Below, in pieces: positions 1 to 8,319 of a stretch of DNA of 64,000 bases (the first letter of the stretch is position 1; every line of letters starts with the position of its first letter). The notes below the pieces were generated by a model, which was not told the DNA's origin, did not search any database, and saw only the letters and a list, made by a program, of their open reading frames with translations. The translations under genes were made by a program, and so were the position numbers. The DNA is taken from positions 2,046,001 to 2,110,000 of the forward strand of contig NZ_JBDFMD010000001.1 in assembly GCF_047238105.1 (NCBI RefSeq), read 5' to 3'. Source of the stretch: Paenibacillus_D sp047238105 (GTDB lineage: Bacteria > Bacillota > Bacilli > Paenibacillales > Paenibacillaceae).

Positions 1-2
1 TG

Positions 3-653
3 TACGATCATGCGGAGCGTCTGCTGGAAGCGATCAGACAAGTGAGTCGTGAAGGGGCGGAGCGGGCTATGGATGTCATATTCGACATCGCTGCCGATAG
101 CAACTTTACTCATCACGGGATGGTGCAATTCGCCATGCAGCTCATCTATCGGGCCGGGAGGGCTTCCGCAGACGAGAAGGTGGCCGCCTACTTGCAAGAG
201 GATTATGTTCAGATTGAGCAGAATCTGGAGCAATGCGAGACGATCGAGGATATGAAGCGATTGCTTCATGAGATCGTGAGCTCTATTATCGACCGGTTGC
301 TGGAAAAGCAAAAAACCAGGAAGCGGACCGGGGACACGATCGAAAAAGTGATCCACTATATTAATGAGCATTACGCCAATCCGGACATCTCCCTCCATTA
401 TCTCGCCGGGATGTTCAACATGAGTCAGAGCTATCTGAGCAGGTCGTTTAAAGATCATACGACGATGAATTTCGTGGACTATATCATCCAGGTCCGGATG
501 AAAGAAGCGCAGACGCTGCTGCTGGAGAGCGACCTGACGATCAACGAGATCGCCAGCCAGGTGGGCTATGCCAACGTCACCAGCTTCATGCGCAGCTTCA
601 AGAAGATCCATGGCTTGACCCCGTCGGAGTACCGGCAGACGTTTTCTTCTTGA
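3..653 (+). CDS. AraC-type response regulator, C-terminal part (5' end outside window)
   Basis: The reading frame is open back to the left edge, so the gene starts before the window. The GTG at 42 is only an internal codon. What is seen is a helical middle part and then, from about 350 to 640, two helix-turn-helix units of the AraC family, including the typical ends NEIASQVGYANVTSFMRSF and GLTPSEYR. In Paenibacillus this tail normally belongs to YesN-type regulators with an N-terminal receiver domain, acting as DNA-binding activators of sugar uptake genes. The receiver domain cannot be seen here, so a plain AraC activator is also possible. Confidence 0.85.
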   Translation, partial: YDHAERLLEAIRQVSREGAERAMDVIFDIAADSNFTHHGMVQFAMQLIYRAGRASADEKVAAYLQEDYVQIEQNLEQCETIEDMKRLLHEIVSSIIDRLLEKQKTRKRTGDTIEKVIHYINEHYANPDISLHYLAGMFNMSQSYLSRSFKDHTTMNFVDYIIQVRMKEAQTLLLESDLTINEIASQVGYANVTSFMRSFKKIHGLTPSEYRQTFSS

Positions 654-773
654 TCCGGCGCGTTGATCCTGGGCCGGGAATACTATTGACCCTCTGCGTG
701 GTCATAGCCGTTAACTTCGTCGTGTCTGCAATTATACCAGATCTCTTCCAGGTAGGATGCAACGTCCGGTTCG

Positions 774-782
774 TGCTATAAT
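774..782 (+). promoter_or_regulatory. Extended -10 promoter for the C-S lyase gene
   Basis: TGC followed by a perfect TATAAT lies about 50 bases before the start codon of the C-S lyase gene. No convincing -35 box is seen 17 bases upstream, which fits an extended -10 promoter for the housekeeping sigma factor. Confidence 0.5.
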
Positions 783-834
783 ACGTACTAAATTGATGGA
801 GACAAGATGAAATTACGATAGGAGGAAGCTGTAT

Positions 835-2034
835 ATGAATCACTCGTTCGACCAAGTACCGAACCGCCGCAACACCCACTCGTATAAATGGGATCAATCC
901 GCCAAGCTGTTCGGCGATCCGGATATTCTGCCGCTGTGGGTGGCAGATATGGACTTCCCCAGTCCTCCGGCCGTCAAGGAAGCGCTGATCCGGCGCGCCG
1001 AGCAAGGCGTCTATGGCTATACGTTCCGCTCCGAGGACTATGCCGCCTCGATCGTCGGCTGGCTGCGGGACCGTCATGGCTGGGAAGTCACGCCTAGCCA
1101 GATCACTGACGTACCCGGTGTCGTCACCTCGCTCAGCCTGTGCGTCGAGCTGTTCAGCGAGCCCGGCAGTCCGGTGATCCTGCAATCGCCCGTCTACTAT
1201 CCGTTCTATGACGTCATCAAGATGAACGGCCGCACCGTGGCCAACAACCCGCTCGTCATCAAGGACGGACGCTACGAGATGGACTTCGACCATCTGGAGA
1301 CGCTGATGCAGGGCGGCGCCAAGCTCCTGCTGCTGTGCAGTCCCCATAACCCCGGCGGCCGCGTCTGGACTCGTGAGGAGCTGGAGCGTCTGGGCGAGCT
1401 GTGCGCCCGCTACGATGTCATCATCGCCTCCGACGAGATCCATGCCGATCTGGTGCTCTCCGGCCACAAGCATCTGCCGACCGCTGCCGTCTCGCCGGAT
1501 CTGGCGAAGCGGACGATCACCGCGCTCGCGCCGACCAAGACGTTCAACCTGCCCGGACTGCAGTCGTCCTATGTCGTCATCACCAACCCGGAGCTCAAGC
1601 GGCGGTTCGACTACCGGCTGAAGGCGCTTAGCATCCATATGATGCACTACTTCAACAATGACGCGATCACTGCAGCCTACACCGAGGGCGGCGAATGGCT
1701 CGATGCGATGCTGGCCTATGTCGAGGAGAACATGTCCTACGCGATCTCCTACCTGCAGGAGCATCTGCCGCAGGCCGTGCCGATGAAGCCGGAGGCGACG
1801 TATCTGCTCTGGGTCGACTTCCGCGAGCTCGGGCTGGACATCTCCGGCCTCAAGAACCTGATGTACAAGGACGCCCGGGTCGCCTTCAACGAAGGCTCCG
1901 TCTATGGCGACGAAGGCTCCGGCTATCTGCGCATCAACGTCGCCTGCCCGCGCGCGGTGCTGGCCGAGGCGCTGGAGCGCTTCTGCACGGCGGCGGCCGC
2001 GCTGCAAGTGAGTTCGCCGGGCTCGTCAGTGTAA
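835..2034 (+). CDS. patB: PatB/MalY-type PLP-dependent C-S lyase (cystathionine beta-lyase)
   Basis: A 399-residue fold-type I PLP enzyme of the MalY/PatB family, which cleaves cystathionine or other cysteine S-conjugates to pyruvate, ammonia and a thiol in the cytoplasm. The N-terminus has the family motif PLWVADMDFPSPPAV. The segment ASDEIHADL carries the Asp that holds the pyridine nitrogen. K235 in APTKTFNLPG is the likely Schiff-base lysine. Length is normal for the family. The start is set by AGGAGG a few bases upstream. The gene stands alone, with its own promoter, and converges on aroC. The exact thiol substrate cannot be read from sequence. Confidence 0.9.
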   Translation: MNHSFDQVPNRRNTHSYKWDQSAKLFGDPDILPLWVADMDFPSPPAVKEALIRRAEQGVYGYTFRSEDYAASIVGWLRDRHGWEVTPSQITDVPGVVTSLSLCVELFSEPGSPVILQSPVYYPFYDVIKMNGRTVANNPLVIKDGRYEMDFDHLETLMQGGAKLLLLCSPHNPGGRVWTREELERLGELCARYDVIIASDEIHADLVLSGHKHLPTAAVSPDLAKRTITALAPTKTFNLPGLQSSYVVITNPELKRRFDYRLKALSIHMMHYFNNDAITAAYTEGGEWLDAMLAYVEENMSYAISYLQEHLPQAVPMKPEATYLLWVDFRELGLDISGLKNLMYKDARVAFNEGSVYGDEGSGYLRINVACPRAVLAEALERFCTAAAALQVSSPGSSV

Positions 2035-2094
2035 GCTGATATCGCGTTAGCTCAGATTGCGCAAAACCTGCCAGGGAAGCCACTCGTTGCGGGG

Positions 2095-2335
2095 GAGCGG
2101 CAGAAAGGGGCGTTGCTGCTGGACGAGCCGCCCGTTTCGCCGCAATAGCGGCACAAAGGGGCGTTGGAGCTCGCCGAGCCACCCATTTCCCCGCTGTAGC
2201 GGCACAAAGGAGCGTTGGAGCTCACCGTGCCATCCATTTCGCCGCTGCAGCGGCACAAAGGAGTGTTGCTGCTAGACGAGCCGCCCGTTTCGCCGCAATA
2301 GCGGCACAAAGGGGCGTTGGAGCTCGCCGTACCGC
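2095..2335. repeat. Tandem array, 51-bp period, about five units (family A)
   Basis: The core GCGGCACAAAGG (first unit GCGGCAGAAAGG) recurs at 2097, 2148, 2199, 2250 and 2301, exactly 51 bases apart each time. Each unit has a small dyad of the type CCGC-n4-GCGG. The array fills the space between the convergent C-S lyase and aroC genes. Because 51 is divisible by three, both strands show false open frames of 17-residue repeats. I see no start signal that would make them genes. Confidence 0.9.
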
Positions 2336-2356
2336 CCTACGCTCATCCCTACTCAC

Positions 2357-2394
2357 AACCATGCCCCGCACAGCTAAGCTTGCGGGGCATGGTT
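2357..2394. terminator. Strong hairpin between convergent genes
   Basis: A 14-bp perfect stem (AACCATGCCCCGCA with its complement) and a 10-base loop, just beyond the end of aroC. There is no T-run on either side, so it may be a weak two-way terminator or an RNA-stabilising stem. Confidence 0.5.
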
Positions 2395-2409
2395 GGGCTT
2401 GGCCGACGC

Positions 2410-3465
2410 TCAACCGTGCAGCGCTGCGTGCCGTTTATAATGATCCTCCAGCACGAGACAAGCCATCGCTTCCACCACCGGCACGATTCGCGGGCAGATG
2501 CAGGGATCATGCCGGCCCTCGGTGACGATCGTCTGCTCCTCGCCGGCCTGATTGACAGTCTGCTGCGGCACCGAGATCGAAGACGTCGGTTTGACCGCTA
2601 CGCGGAAGACGATCTCGGCGCCAGTGCTGATCCCCCCGACGATGCCGCCGGCATGATTGGTTACGAAGCCGTTCTTGTCCATCTCATCATTGTGCTCGCT
2701 GCCTTGCATCGCTGCGGCGGCGAAGCCTGCGCCAAACTCGATGCCTTTGACCGCACCGATCGAGAGCATCGCATGCGCCAGTTCGGCGTCCAGCTTGTCG
2801 AAGACCGGTTCGCCCAGACCCGGCTGCACGCCCCGGATCCGGCACTCCACGATCCCGCCGCAGCTGTCGCCTGCCGCCGCGAGCGCTTCAATCTTACGGA
2901 CCATCTCCACCGCCGCCTCGGGGTCGCAAGCCCGCACCGGGTTGCGCTCGATCTGCGACTCATCGGTCACTTGGCATACGATGCCGCCGATCTCCCGCGT
3001 GTAGGCCACGATCTCCACGCCGCGCTGCTCCAGCAGCTTGCGGGCCACCGCGCCGCCTGCAACGCGCCCGGCAGTCTCCCTGCCGGAAGCCCGGCCGCTG
3101 CCGCGGTGATCGCGATGTCCATATTTGACCTGGTACGTATAGTCGGCATGCCCCGGTCGGTATGCGTGCTGGATCGCATCGTACGCCGAGGGACGCATAT
3201 CGTGGTTGTTCAGCATGATAGCCACCGGCGCTCCGGTCGTCCGGCCTTCATAGACCCCGGAGAGAATCCGGATCACATCATATTCCTTGCGCGGCGTCGT
3301 TACGGACGACTGTCCGGGCCGCCGGCGATCCATCTGCCGCTGGATATAAGCCTCATCGATCTCCACGCCGGGCGTCACCCCATCGACGATCACGCCTACC
3401 GCTTCGCCATGCGATTCGCCAAAGGTGGTCAATGTCAATCGTTCTCCAAACGTACTGCCTGCCAT
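2410..3465 (-). CDS. aroC: Chorismate synthase
   Basis: Chorismate synthase turns EPSP into chorismate, the last common step of aromatic amino acid synthesis, and needs reduced FMN. The 351 residues show the family signatures TTFGESHG near the N-terminus, DRRRPGQSS, RPGHADYTY and the GRASGRETAGRVA stretch that binds FMN and substrate. The end is intact. The form looks closer to the E. coli-length type than to the roughly 390-residue Bacillus type; this is from memory of the families. It stands alone rather than in an aro operon and is divergent from a LysR regulator 132 bases away, which may control it. AAGGAGG supports the start. Confidence 0.93.
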   Translation of the reverse strand: MAGSTFGERLTLTTFGESHGEAVGVIVDGVTPGVEIDEAYIQRQMDRRRPGQSSVTTPRKEYDVIRILSGVYEGRTTGAPVAIMLNNHDMRPSAYDAIQHAYRPGHADYTYQVKYGHRDHRGSGRASGRETAGRVAGGAVARKLLEQRGVEIVAYTREIGGIVCQVTDESQIERNPVRACDPEAAVEMVRKIEALAAAGDSCGGIVECRIRGVQPGLGEPVFDKLDAELAHAMLSIGAVKGIEFGAGFAAAAMQGSEHNDEMDKNGFVTNHAGGIVGGISTGAEIVFRVAVKPTSSISVPQQTVNQAGEEQTIVTEGRHDPCICPRIVPVVEAMACLVLEDHYKRHAALHG

Positions 3466-3597
3466 GTATAGCCCTCCTTGATCGGGGAGATGGTCGTCCC
3501 CGCTTGCTGTTCAAACCAGTTAACAACAAGTATAATCAAGTTTATGAAATAAATGAAATTGCAATAATCATCCTTTGTCATAGAAAGGATTTATGCC

Positions 3598-4482
3598 ATG
3601 ATCAATTTGGAGTGGTACCGCATCTTCCTCTATACCGCCCGCACCGGCAATCTGACCCACGCCGCCAAACAATTGTATGTAACCCAGCCATCGGTGAGCT
3701 ATGCGATCAAGCAATTGGAGTCGGAGCTGGGCGTTGTCCTGTTCCACAGGCTGTCCAAGGGAGTCGAGCTGACGGAGGAGGGAAAAGCGCTGCTCGCCTA
3801 TGTCGAGCAATCGCTAGCTGTCCTTGAAGCCGGAGAGGCGCGCATCGCCGCCATCAGACAGCGGACCGGGGGCGAGCTGCGGATCGGCGCCAGTCAGTCT
3901 TTGATCAAGCATGTGCTGCTGCCGCATCTCAATGCATTCCATGCCGAGTATCCCGCCATCCGCATCCGGCTGTCTCCAGGCAGATCCGCGCAGATCCTGC
4001 AGCATGTCCGCGAGGGCAAGCTCGATTGCGGTCTGGTCCATCTGCCCGCTGACGGAGAAGGCTTGACGATCCAGCCGCTGGCGGAGCTCCAGGACGGTTT
4101 TTTCGCCGGACCGTCGTTCCGTCATCTGACGGAGCGGCCGCTCTCGACACGTGAGCTGGCAGAGCTGCCGCTCTTGTCGTTCTCCGAGGAGAGCAGTACG
4201 CGCTCCTTTGCCGAGCAATGGTTTGCGGCGGACCAGTGTGTCTTTGAGCCGGACATCGAGCTGGGCAGCGTTGAGCTGCTGGCTGATTTCGCACGTTCTG
4301 GATTTGGCGTCGCCCTGCTGACCCGAGCTTTTATCCAGGAGGAGCTGGCGGCAGGTCGTCTAGTCGAGCTGGCTACGGAGCGCCCGGTACCTGCGCGCGG
4401 GATCGGGCTCGCGATACACGGCGAACGTCGTCTGTCCCTGGCTGCGGAGCCTTTTATATCCCGTCTGTTGGCTGGGGAGTAA
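3598..4482 (+). CDS. LysR-family transcriptional regulator
   Basis: A 294-residue LysR protein. Residues about 4-63 form the winged helix-turn-helix (ARTGNLTHAAKQLYVTQPSV and the following YAIKQLESELG). The rest is the periplasmic-binding-like effector domain with its typical RIGASQSL start. Such proteins bind as tetramers to a shared divergent promoter and often control the neighbour, here aroC. A TATAAT at 3531 in the shared gap suits this gene. The effector is unknown. Confidence 0.88.
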   Translation: MINLEWYRIFLYTARTGNLTHAAKQLYVTQPSVSYAIKQLESELGVVLFHRLSKGVELTEEGKALLAYVEQSLAVLEAGEARIAAIRQRTGGELRIGASQSLIKHVLLPHLNAFHAEYPAIRIRLSPGRSAQILQHVREGKLDCGLVHLPADGEGLTIQPLAELQDGFFAGPSFRHLTERPLSTRELAELPLLSFSEESSTRSFAEQWFAADQCVFEPDIELGSVELLADFARSGFGVALLTRAFIQEELAAGRLVELATERPVPARGIGLAIHGERRLSLAAEPFISRLLAGE

Positions 4483-4499
4483 CTCTCAGCACTGCAAAG

Positions 4500-4935
4500 A
4501 TATCCACAACTAGGTCGGAGTTACACACAATTCACCCCTACTTATACACAAAACCCTCATTAGTTATCCCCATTTTCCCGGTTTTTGTCTGAATATTATG
4601 CTCATTAATCATTTGGAAAGCTAATCAATCCACTTAGTTGCTGGATTTCGGCACGCCAGTTGCTTGTCCATCATGTGTTGTAACACTATCATCGTTCGAC
4701 TCTGGGGCCCCAGCGCTCCCATCCCGATCAAGCGCCATTTTGGCGCTTACGGTGGGCGAAGCGCTCCTCTTAGCGCCATTTTGGCGCTTAGGGTTACCGG
4801 ACCCAAAATTCGCCCATAGTTATCCACATGGATATCCACAAAACCCTCTGTTTTATGCACATAACTCTATTAATTATTCACATTAACCTTCGAGTTATCC
4901 TCAATCCATCCACAAAAACACCCAACTTACCCACA
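4500..4935 (+). other. DnaA-box cluster (possible DnaA-titration or secondary binding site)
   Basis: This gene-free, AT-richer stretch holds four perfect TTATNCACA boxes at 4542, 4820, 4853 and 4874, the second being the consensus TTATCCACA. Near matches with one mismatch start at 4500, 4521, 4564, 4832, 4895 and 4927. All point the same way. DnaA-box clusters outside oriC are known in B. subtilis and act on initiation control. Neighbouring genes are not dnaA, dnaN or gyrB, so this is unlikely to be the chromosomal origin. Confidence 0.65.
4731..4789. repeat. Duplicated short hairpin AGCGCCATTTTGGCGCT
   Basis: The same 17-base hairpin (7-bp stem, TTT loop) occurs at 4731 and 4772, 41 bases apart, inside the DnaA-box region. 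It lacks a T-run. It may be a small repetitive element or part of a protein binding site. Confidence 0.6.
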
Positions 4936-5100
4936 TGTGAGTCCAAATCAGCTCAATTACTCTGTCCATCTCACCTGACCTAACCAGAGCCAACAGAACC
5001 AAACCTGCTCACGCAGATTAGCCTTGGAGTGCGGTCACAATTGCCGCTAACGGGACACCCCCGGCAGAAGCCAACTGATCGGGCCCACCAATCGGGCCGG

Positions 5101-5180
5101 ATTCAAGTAACATTTTACCCTTGGTTAGGCGGTTTTCTATCAAACGGCCGCACTCAAGTAACTGTTTACTCTTGGTTGCG
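5101..5180. repeat. Two tandem 51-bp units (family B)
   Basis: Copies of the motif CAAGTAACATTTTACCC start, with flanks, at 5101 (ATTCAAG) and 5152 (ACTCAAG), exactly 51 bases apart. The same motif occurs three times near 43.9 kb and once at 50.92 kb. The pair lies between the convergent LysR and RNase H genes. Confidence 0.8.
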
Positions 5181-5290
5181 GAGCGCTGCATCCAACTGAG
5201 CCGGCAGCACAACTTATTCACAAGAGACGAAAATCTCCAAAATGGAGCTTGTTTTCGAAGCATAATCAGGTACTTTGCAAGGAGCCCCAA

Positions 5291-5325
5291 AAATAAAAAG
5301 CCCTGCGGCATCAAAGCCGCAGGGC
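5291..5325 (-). terminator. Intrinsic terminator, minus strand
   Basis: GCCCTGCGGC and its perfect complement flank a six-base loop. Read on the minus strand the stem is followed by TTTTTATTTTT. It would end the transcript coming from the ROK kinase and RNase H genes, leaving about 350 bases of 3' untranslated RNA. Confidence 0.75.
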
Positions 5326-5679
5326 CCATCATCAATGGGAAGCGATTGAAAAGTATAGGGTCGTGCCGTTCGATTCCCCGCCATTAAGCCAGCTTCCAGC
5401 TATGCGGGACCTTACCGGAGAAATATCGGAGCAAGCGTACTCTCCTTCTTCTCCTCCTTGATTGAGAGTGCATAGCAATCAACAACCTTTCGGAATGACA
5501 ACGTGTGGCATCCGTTCTGTCGTCTGATTCTAACATTCACTTCCCATCTTGATTCCTATTACCCCAGCCCCTCACAGCTGAAACAGGACAAATCAACTTT
5601 TTTGTGACCGATGTTTGGACGATGCCCAAACGGGTCTCCCCCTGGGCTGCTCGCCAGACTCCCGCCGTTATTTACGGCG
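5326..5679. other. Gene-free stretch downstream of RNase H
   Basis: No supported gene is seen here. It would form the long 3' untranslated part of the RNase H transcript before the terminator at 5291-5325. Short open frames lack ribosome binding sites or family likeness. Confidence 0.5.
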
Positions 5680-6342
5680 TTATTTACGGCCATAATCCGC
5701 CTTGATCTCGCCCCACGCCTTGGTATTCCACTTCAGCACCTTGTTGTCGTACGTGTTCGTCTGCAGCCATTGCAGCGCCCGGTCGATCATGGTCCAGATC
5801 TCCTCGGTGCTGGCATCGCGCGGAAGGGTCGTCTTCACGGTCTTTTCCTTGACCCACTTCATCGCATTGACCGAATCGGTATACACGGTCTTGCTGCTGC
5901 CTTGCGACTTGAGCAAGGCGAGGGCATGCACGATGGCGAGAAACTCGCCCAGGTTGTTGGTGCCCTTACGGATCGGTCCTTTTGAGAAAATAATCTCGCC
6001 AGTCCGGGTGTCCACGCCCTTATACTCGACAGGGCCCGGATTGCCCCTGGTGCCGACGTCGACGGAGATGCTGTCATAGTCGATCTCGCCAGCCGGCTCG
6101 GCAGTCTTGGTGCGGCGGACCCCGCCGCTTTTCGCCGATGCCGTCCCCGCAGCCGCACCGCTCTTGCTGCCCCAGTAGCCCTTCCAGCCTTTCTGGTACG
6201 CCTGCTCAGCCTCGGCTTTGGTGCCAAATGACTTGTACTTGGCATCCGTATAGCCGTTCACCTGCTTCTGACACTCCGGCCAGCTGGTATAGATGCCCGG
6301 CTGCTTGCCCTGCCAGACGACGTAATACTTGCCTTTGGCCAT
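5680..6342 (-). CDS. rnhA: Ribonuclease H1 with hybrid-binding N-terminal domain
   Basis: A 220-residue RNase HI that cuts RNA in RNA-DNA hybrids (R-loops, primers). Residues about 5-52 are the viroplasmin-like hybrid-binding domain (KYYVVWQGKQPGIYTSW). A Ser/Ala/Gly-rich linker follows, then the catalytic domain with the acidic set D95 (SVDVGTRGNPG), E133 (NNLGEFLAI), D156 (VYTDS) and D216 (KADYG). It follows the ROK kinase by 30 bases on the same strand and is probably co-transcribed. The start has a good GGAGGGAGG site. Confidence 0.93.
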   Translation of the reverse strand: MAKGKYYVVWQGKQPGIYTSWPECQKQVNGYTDAKYKSFGTKAEAEQAYQKGWKGYWGSKSGAAAGTASAKSGGVRRTKTAEPAGEIDYDSISVDVGTRGNPGPVEYKGVDTRTGEIIFSKGPIRKGTNNLGEFLAIVHALALLKSQGSSKTVYTDSVNAMKWVKEKTVKTTLPRDASTEEIWTMIDRALQWLQTNTYDNKVLKWNTKAWGEIKADYGRK

Positions 6343-6372
6343 AATGTCCTCCCTCCAAGCTTAACGGATCGC

Positions 6373-7254
6373 TCAGTTCCCAGCCAACGCTTCGAGCCCC
6401 AGCGCCAGCGAGCCGCTCAGTCCCGCATTGTCGCCAAGCCCCGGCGGCACGATATAGCTGTCGATCCCCTCGATAATCTCCGGTGCCAGCACATAGCCTG
6501 CCAGATTGCGCAGCACCTCTGCCCGGATCAGCGGGAACAGGTGCAGCTGGTGCATCACCCCGCCGCCCAGGATGATCTTGCGCGGCGAGAGCATCAGGAT
6601 CGCTCCTGTCAGCGCTTGGGCGATATAGAACGCTTCGATCTCCCAGGCCTTATGATCCTGTGGCAGCTCATGCCCCGGAACGCCCCAGCGTCCGAGCAGC
6701 GCAGGCCCCGCCGTCAATCCCTCGAGGCAGTCGCCGTGGTACGGGCAGAAGCCCTCGTATGTATCCTCCGGATGACGCCTGATCGGCACATGCCCGCCTT
6801 CGGGATGGACCAGACCATGCACCAGTCTGCCTTCTGTATAGACACCGACACCTACGCCAGTGCCGATTGTGTAATAGACACAGCTGTTCAGCCCTTTGGC
6901 TGCGCCCCACGTCGCCTCTCCCAGCGCCGCGGCGTTGACGTCCGTATCCCAGCCGAAAGGAATATCGAACGCGGCCTTCAGCGTCCCCAGGAACGGATAG
7001 TTCGTCCAGCCCGGCTTGGGCGTCGTCGTTACATGGCCGTATTGCGGACTGTTGCGGTCGATATTGATCGGACCAAACGTGCCGACCCCGATGGCCTCCA
7101 CCTGCTTGTCCTTAAAATAAGAAATGACCTGCGCCAGCGTTTCTTCCGGCTTGCCGGTCGGGAAGCTGACCCGGTCCTCGATCTGTCCATGCTCATTGCC
7201 GATGCCGCATACAAACTTGGTCCCGCCGGCTTCGATTGCTCCAATACGTGTCAT
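6373..7254 (-). CDS. gmuE: ROK-family sugar kinase, fructokinase type
   Basis: A 293-residue ROK kinase, most like fructokinases such as B. subtilis GmuE. It opens with the phosphate-binding IGAIEAGGTKF. VGTFGPINI and the catalytic region WDTDVNAAALGEA follow, and then IGTGVGVGVY. The zinc motif is seen as the His/Cys series around HVPIRRHPED and GFCPYHGDCLEG. The expected reaction is ATP-dependent phosphorylation of fructose (or mannose). I chose the ATG at 7254 because the homologous part begins there and GGGGG lies just upstream. The ATG at 7323 would add 23 unrelated residues. The symbol is a best guess within the family. Confidence 0.85.
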   Translation of the reverse strand: MTRIGAIEAGGTKFVCGIGNEHGQIEDRVSFPTGKPEETLAQVISYFKDKQVEAIGVGTFGPINIDRNSPQYGHVTTTPKPGWTNYPFLGTLKAAFDIPFGWDTDVNAAALGEATWGAAKGLNSCVYYTIGTGVGVGVYTEGRLVHGLVHPEGGHVPIRRHPEDTYEGFCPYHGDCLEGLTAGPALLGRWGVPGHELPQDHKAWEIEAFYIAQALTGAILMLSPRKIILGGGVMHQLHLFPLIRAEVLRNLAGYVLAPEIIEGIDSYIVPPGLGDNAGLSGSLALGLEALAGN

Positions 7255-7548
7255 TCGGTATCCCCCACTATCCATCGTAAAATGCGATATGCCCGAGCCG
7301 GATACCGGCTGCAAGCGCATCACTCCCTTAACAAGAGTAAGGGAAAATCGTCTGCAAGTAAAGTCATCTCATCACACGGCAGGCCAGGATCAGGTTTAAG
7401 GAAAATTTAAGAGAAAATCATAAAGAAAAAGAACTTTGACAGGTACGATAAAGTCATTCACAAATAAGGATGTTCAGCGTCGTGGACAACATGCCGCCGC
7501 TCATCCATACCGGGCAGGGCCCGGCAATCAGGGGAGGAATCATACGTT

Positions 7549-8319
7549 ATGAATATGCTGGAGGTCAAACAACTAAACAAGATCTACCCGGGCAAAGTGA
7601 CTACCCATGCCCTGACGAATATACAGCTGACGGTGAGCAAAGGACAATTCGTCGGTATCATGGGACCATCGGGGAGCGGCAAGACGACACTGCTCAATAT
7701 GGTCTCGACGATCGACAAGCCCAGCTCGGGCCAGCTCTCGATCGGCGGCGTCGATCCCAACCGCATGAAGAAGAAGGAGCTGGCCGAATTCCGCCGCAGA
7801 CAGCTCGGCTTCGTCTTCCAGGACTTCAATCTGATGGATACGTTGACGGTAGAAGAAAATATCGTCCTGCCGCTGACCCTCGACTACCGCAAGCTAAGCG
7901 AGATGGAAGCGCTGGTGCAGCAGGTTGCAACCCGCCTCGGCATCACCGATATCCTCGGCAAACGCACCTATGAGATATCGGGCGGCCAGCGCCAGCGCAC
8001 GGCGATTGCCCGCGCCATCATCAGCCGGCCGTCGCTCATCCTGGCGGACGAGCCGACTGGCTCGCTCGATTCGCGCAGCTCCCGCAATGTGATGGAGGCG
8101 CTCAGCGCGATCAACAGCGAGGATGGTACGACGATCATGCTGGTGACGCACGATCCGCTGGCGGCGAGCTATTGCGATCGGATTATTTTTATCAAGGACG
8201 GTCAATTGGCAGGCGAGATCCACCAGCGAGAGAGCCGTCAGGCATTCTTCCAGCAGATCATCGACATGCTGTCATCGTGGGGAGGCAATGCCGATGAGCT
8301 TTCGACAGTTCGCCTTTAA
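7549..8319 (+). CDS. bceA: ABC transporter ATPase, BceA type (peptide antibiotic resistance/sensing)
   Basis: A 256-residue ATPase with Walker A GPSGSGKTT, Q-loop FVFQDFNLMD, signature SGGQRQR, Walker B LILADEPTG and the switch His in VTHD. The close fit is to the BceA/YxdL group, which works with a large permease to remove cell-wall-active peptides such as bacitracin from their targets. It overlaps the permease gene. Unlike classic bce loci no sensor kinase and regulator pair is adjacent. Confidence 0.88.
   Translation: MNMLEVKQLNKIYPGKVTTHALTNIQLTVSKGQFVGIMGPSGSGKTTLLNMVSTIDKPSSGQLSIGGVDPNRMKKKELAEFRRRQLGFVFQDFNLMDTLTVEENIVLPLTLDYRKLSEMEALVQQVATRLGITDILGKRTYEISGGQRQRTAIARAIISRPSLILADEPTGSLDSRSSRNVMEALSAINSEDGTTIMLVTHDPLAASYCDRIIFIKDGQLAGEIHQRESRQAFFQQIIDMLSSWGGNADELSTVRL

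Noticed and set aside
598..2007. Long minus-strand frame opposite the C-S lyase gene
   Set aside because: It is an antisense shadow of a clear PLP enzyme in GC-rich DNA; the product has no domain and no ribosome binding site.
4500..4935. Chromosomal or plasmid replication origin
   Set aside because: DnaA boxes are present, but dnaA, dnaN, rep genes and a clear unwinding element are not; a secondary DnaA site is more likely.
5361..5380. tRNA-like GTTCGATTCCCC
   Set aside because: The T-stem does not pair, and no acceptor or anticodon arm is found around it.
5410..5430. Third copy of the structured 100-base element (CCGGAGAAATA at about 5415)
   Set aside because: Only an 11-base match; the GTGAAAC arm and the rest are absent.
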